DNA from: an uncultured Collinsella sp. | GTDB lineage: Bacteria > Actinomycetota > Coriobacteriia > Coriobacteriales > Coriobacteriaceae | DNA length: 8,305 nucleotides | NCBI GenBank assembly: GCA_902465115.1 | Contig: CABQMC010000063.1 | Span: 1 to 8,305, forward strand | Direction of reading: 5' to 3' | In this document: positions 5,842 through 8,305 of the stretch, piece by piece | How the letters are laid out: each line of letters opens with the position of its first letter | Position numbering within the stretch: the stretch's first letter is position 1 | The notes under the pieces: model-generated | The model's database searches: none | What the model was told of the DNA's origin: nothing | What the model saw: the letters and a program-made list of their open reading frames with translations, nothing else | Position numbers and translations under genes: made by a program

Positions 5842-6724
5842 GCAGACCAGCCCCCTTCAGAGCATCGGTAAGTGCAGAGCGCGTGTCGTCTGCCATGGGG
5901 CACAGCGGCATGCGGTAGTTTGCCTCGATCATACCCATCTGGGCGAGCGCCTCTTTGACGGGGATGGGGTTGACCTCACTAAAGAGGGCATTGATGAGCG
6001 GCTGGCCAGCAATTTGGATATCGCGGGCACGCGCCACGTCACCGTCCAGATAGGCGCGGCACATGTCATGCACGAGCTGCGGCTGAACGTCTGCCCACAC
6101 GCTGATGGTGCCCGAGGCGCCCAGGCTCATGAGCGGCACGGTAAGCGCGTCCTCGCCCGAGTACATGCGGAAGTCGTCTGACAGCAGGTGGGCGATCTTG
6201 GCCGCGTAGGCGACGTTGCCCGAGGCCTCCTTAATACCCATGATGTTGGGGTGCGCGGCCAGGCGCTCTACGTTGCGCTCGCTGATACCGCAGCCGCAGC
6301 GGCCGGGGATGTTGTACAGGATGCAGGGGATGTCCACGGCATCGGCGACGGTCTTAAAGTGCTGATAGATACCCTCTTCGTTGGACTTGTTGTAGTAGGG
6401 GGTAATGAGCAGCAGGCCGTCGGCTCCCAAGCCCTGGTAAGTAAGCGACTTGGTGAGCATGGTCTGCGTGGAGTTGGAGCCCGAGCCGGCGATGACGGGG
6501 ACGCGTCCTGCAACATGCTTGACCACGGCGGCGACGACGGAGTTGTCCTCGTCGTCGGTCATCGTGGCGCTCTCGCCGGTGGTGCCCAGGGTGAGGATGG
6601 CGTCGGTGCCGTTTTGCAGGTGGAAATCGATAAGGCGCTCGAGTGCGTCAAAGTCGACACTGCCATCCTTTTTAAACGGCGTGACGAGGGCGACGATTGA
6701 GCCCTCGAGATTGCGGATGTCCAT
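5834..6724 (-). CDS. dapA: 4-hydroxy-tetrahydrodipicolinate synthase from an internal start in the lysA-dapA frame
   Basis: A full-length DapA (296 residues, normal size) can be translated from ATG 6724, starting MDIRNLEGSIVALVTPF, the usual DapA N-terminus. It condenses pyruvate with aspartate semialdehyde, the entry step of the pathway. Family residues are present: T48/T49 in GTTGES, Y110 in PYYNK, Y137 and R142 in YNIPGR, and the pyruvate-binding lysine K165 in GIKEASG. The start has GAAGGAG at 6-nt spacing. Whether the cell makes this form, the 769-residue fusion, or both cannot be decided from sequence. Confidence 0.75.
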   Translation of the reverse strand: MDIRNLEGSIVALVTPFKKDGSVDFDALERLIDFHLQNGTDAILTLGTTGESATMTDDEDNSVVAAVVKHVAGRVPVIAGSGSNSTQTMLTKSLTYQGLGADGLLLITPYYNKSNEEGIYQHFKTVADAVDIPCILYNIPGRCGCGISERNVERLAAHPNIMGIKEASGNVAYAAKIAHLLSDDFRMYSGEDALTVPLMSLGASGTISVWADVQPQLVHDMCRAYLDGDVARARDIQIAGQPLINALFSEVNPIPVKEALAQMGMIEANYRMPLCPMADDTRSALTDALKGAGLLD

Positions 6725-8143
6725 GTTCTTCTCCTTCGCGTCCGCGATCTGGATGCGTTTGTTCCATTGGGCGGCGACTGCCAGGCGCTCGTCTTGGGCG
6801 CGACGGCGGGCACTTTCGGCGCGCGACTTGGCCAGCAGCTCTCGGCCGCTCGGCAGCACGTCGAGCGTGGCAAAGTAATCGCCCGGGCGCTCGGCGCGGC
6901 GGATGAGGTCGGCCGAGCCATCGGGGCGCAACAGGACCTCGGCGGAGCGCAGGCGTCCATTGTAGTTGTAGCCCATGGAGTAGCCATGCGCGCCGGTATC
7001 GTGGATCACAAGCAGGTCGCCCATGTCGATATGCGGCAGCTCGCGATCGATGGCGAACTTGTCGTTGTTCTCGCACAGATTGCCCGTGATGTCATAGGTG
7101 TCCGTGACGGGCGCTGTGGTCTTGTCGTCGCCACCCGGCTGGCCCATCACCGTAATGTGGTGGTAAGCGCCATACATGGCAGGACGAATCAGATCGACGG
7201 CGCTTGCGTCCACGCCGATATAGTCCTTGTAGATCTGCTTCTCGTGGATGGCCTTGGTGACCAGGCAGCCGTAGGGCCCCATCATAAAGCGGCCCATCTC
7301 GGTGCAAATGGCCACATCGCCCATGCCGGCAGGAACCAGGATCTCGTCGTGGGCCGCGTGCACCCCCTCGCCGATGGCGTGGATGTCGTTGGCCTGCTGC
7401 TCGGGCAGGTAGGGGATGCCGACGCCGCCGGACAGGTTGATGAAGGCGACGTGTGCGCCGGTCTCGCGCTCCAGGCGCACGGCAAGCTCAAAGAGGATAC
7501 GCGCGAGCTTGGGGTAGTAGTCGTTGGTGACGGTGTTGCTGGCAAGGAATGCGTGGATGCCAAAGTCCTCGGCGCCCTTGGCCTTGAGCATACGGAAGGC
7601 CTCGAAGAGCTGCTCGGTGGTCATGCCGTACTTGGAGTCGCCGGGGTTATCCATGATGCCGTTGGAGAGTTGGAACAGGCCGCCTGGATTAAAGCGGCAG
7701 CTGACCGTTTTGGGGATGGGCCCCGCAACACGCTCAAAGAACTCGATGTGGCTGATGTCGTCAAAGTTGACGATGGCACCCAGCTTGTTGGCGAGCTCAA
7801 AGTCGGCAGCCGGCGTGTCGTTGGAAGAGAACATGATGTCGTGTCCCGTGATGCCCAGCGAGCGGGCGATCATGAGCTCGGTATAGCTCGAGCAATCGCA
7901 GCCGCAGCCGTATTCGTTGAGAATGGAGATGAGCGCCGGGTTGGGGTTGGCCTTGACGGCAAAGTATTCCTTAAAGCCCGGGTTCCATGCAAAGGCGTCG
8001 CGCACTTCTTGCATGTTGCGGCGGATGCCTGCCTCGTCGTATAGATGAAACGGCGTGGGGAACTGCTCGACGATATGCTCGAGTGTCTCCTTGTCCACAA
8101 ACGGCTGCTTGGCCGCATATGCCTCGTTGGGGGTCAATGCCAT
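5834..8143 (-). CDS. lysA-dapA: In-frame fusion: diaminopimelate decarboxylase (N-terminal) and 4-hydroxy-tetrahydrodipicolinate synthase (C-terminal)
   Basis: One uninterrupted frame of 769 codons. Residues 1 to about 427 are a fold-type III PLP decarboxylase turning meso-DAP into lysine: FAVKANPNP with the PLP lysine K64, GIHAFLASN (195-203) where relatives have the HIGSQ motif, INLSGGVGIPY (225-235), CTEMGR (280-285, EPGR-like), RPAMYGAYHHI (320-330), the catalytic Cys in LCENND (C357), and GYNYNGR (391-397). A charged, probably helical linker (about 428-473) leads to Met474, which begins a complete 296-residue DapA: GTTGES (520-525), PYYNK (582-586), YNIPGR (610-615) and the Schiff-base lysine in GIKEASG (K638). 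The ATG at 8143 is the only plausible start, since an in-frame TAG lies 15 nt upstream; its Shine-Dalgarno is weak (GAGG, 10-nt spacer). The linker keeps G/C-rich third positions, as expected of translated DNA. A strong internal start suggests that DapA is also made separately. Confidence 0.88.
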   Translation of the reverse strand: MALTPNEAYAAKQPFVDKETLEHIVEQFPTPFHLYDEAGIRRNMQEVRDAFAWNPGFKEYFAVKANPNPALISILNEYGCGCDCSSYTELMIARSLGITGHDIMFSSNDTPAADFELANKLGAIVNFDDISHIEFFERVAGPIPKTVSCRFNPGGLFQLSNGIMDNPGDSKYGMTTEQLFEAFRMLKAKGAEDFGIHAFLASNTVTNDYYPKLARILFELAVRLERETGAHVAFINLSGGVGIPYLPEQQANDIHAIGEGVHAAHDEILVPAGMGDVAICTEMGRFMMGPYGCLVTKAIHEKQIYKDYIGVDASAVDLIRPAMYGAYHHITVMGQPGGDDKTTAPVTDTYDITGNLCENNDKFAIDRELPHIDMGDLLVIHDTGAHGYSMGYNYNGRLRSAEVLLRPDGSADLIRRAERPGDYFATLDVLPSGRELLAKSRAESARRRAQDERLAVAAQWNKRIQIADAKEKNMDIRNLEGSIVALVTPFKKDGSVDFDALERLIDFHLQNGTDAILTLGTTGESATMTDDEDNSVVAAVVKHVAGRVPVIAGSGSNSTQTMLTKSLTYQGLGADGLLLITPYYNKSNEEGIYQHFKTVADAVDIPCILYNIPGRCGCGISERNVERLAAHPNIMGIKEASGNVAYAAKIAHLLSDDFRMYSGEDALTVPLMSLGASGTISVWADVQPQLVHDMCRAYLDGDVARARDIQIAGQPLINALFSEVNPIPVKEALAQMGMIEANYRMPLCPMADDTRSALTDALKGAGLLD
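6731..6737 (-). promoter_or_regulatory. Internal ribosome binding site for dapA inside the fused frame
   Basis: GAAGGAG on the - strand (6737-6731) is a near-perfect Shine-Dalgarno, 6 nt before the ATG at 6724. It is clearly better than the signal in front of lysA itself. In the fused frame the same bases encode Ala-Lys-Glu-Lys-Asn. Confidence 0.75.
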
Positions 8144-8158
8144 GTCCCGTAAACCTCG

Positions 8159-8305
8159 CTATCCAGACGGCGCCATCTGCGCATCGAATCCGCATAGCGT
8201 GGACCCAATGTCCGGATAGCGCTCCCGCATTGCTGCAGACAGTCCTGTGGGTGTTTCCCACAGGCCCACCAGGTTGTTCGTGCCCGAAAAACCCAGTTCG
8301 GCGGG
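8159..8305 (-). CDS. C-terminal end of an unrecognised upstream gene (partial)
   Basis: The frame is open from the window edge to TAG at 8161-8159 (48 codons) and ends 15 nt before the lysA ATG, a typical operon spacing. The visible tail reads PAELGFSGTNNLVGLWETPT and continues to GSTLCGFDAQMAPSG. I do not recognise it. The codon pattern is moderately G/C-rich at third positions (roughly 60%), and the other two - strand frames here are richer in Trp, Cys and Arg and look less protein-like. The call rests on the open frame and spacing alone. If it is real, the operon promoter lies outside the window; if not, this stretch is the lysA leader. Confidence 0.4.
   Translation of the reverse strand, partial: PAELGFSGTNNLVGLWETPTGLSAAMRERYPDIGSTLCGFDAQMAPSG

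Noticed and set aside
6767..8044. Long open frame of 425 codons on the + strand opposite lysA
   Set aside because: It mirrors the lysA codons in a G/C-rich gene (high Val, Ala, Gly, Asp, His content, no recognisable motifs); the opposite strand has unambiguous LysA motifs.
8244..8264. Perfect 8-bp inverted repeat CCTGTGGG / CCCACAGG with 5-nt loop, considered as a terminator or operator before lysA
   Set aside because: No T run follows on either strand, and it may lie inside the coding tail of the upstream gene; not enough to call a regulatory site.

Overview
The window looks like the chromosome of a high-GC Gram-positive anaerobe, most likely a gut actinobacterium of the Coriobacteriia (Collinsella-like). 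This is an inference from G/C-rich third codon positions, a fermentative L-lactate dehydrogenase, an acetylase-type diaminopimelate (DAP) pathway and a Mbeg1-like hydrolase. No rRNA or other taxonomic marker is present.

Left half, + strand: the C-terminal part of a PLP-dependent aminotransferase of the LL-DAP aminotransferase type (2-682); a 201-bp leader with a stem-loop (683-883); L-lactate dehydrogenase (884-1834) and a strong terminator; then a DUF2974/Mbeg1-like alpha/beta-hydrolase gene (1962-3122) split by one in-frame amber codon at 2853-2855. That gene is bracketed by two similar REP-like palindromes in the same orientation (1901-1931 and 3125-3158). A 37-kDa nucleoid-associated protein (NdpA/YejK family, 3233-4237) with its own terminator closes this half.

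Right half, - strand (8305 to 4372): the tail of an unrecognised upstream gene, then a lysine/DAP operon in the order lysA-dapA (one continuous 769-codon frame), dapB and dapH, ending in a hairpin terminator that converges on the + strand terminator. DapA makes hydroxy-tetrahydrodipicolinate, DapB reduces it, DapH N-acetylates the product, and LysA decarboxylates meso-DAP to lysine. The aminotransferase at the left edge could supply the amino-transfer step. No deacetylase or DapF epimerase is visible here.

The most notable points are the LysA-DapA in-frame fusion, which keeps a good internal Shine-Dalgarno and ATG for dapA; the amber-interrupted hydrolase between REP-like repeats; and a DapH that appears to lack about ten residues in its last left-handed beta-helix turn. 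I found no defence system, CRISPR array, tRNA or transposase gene.
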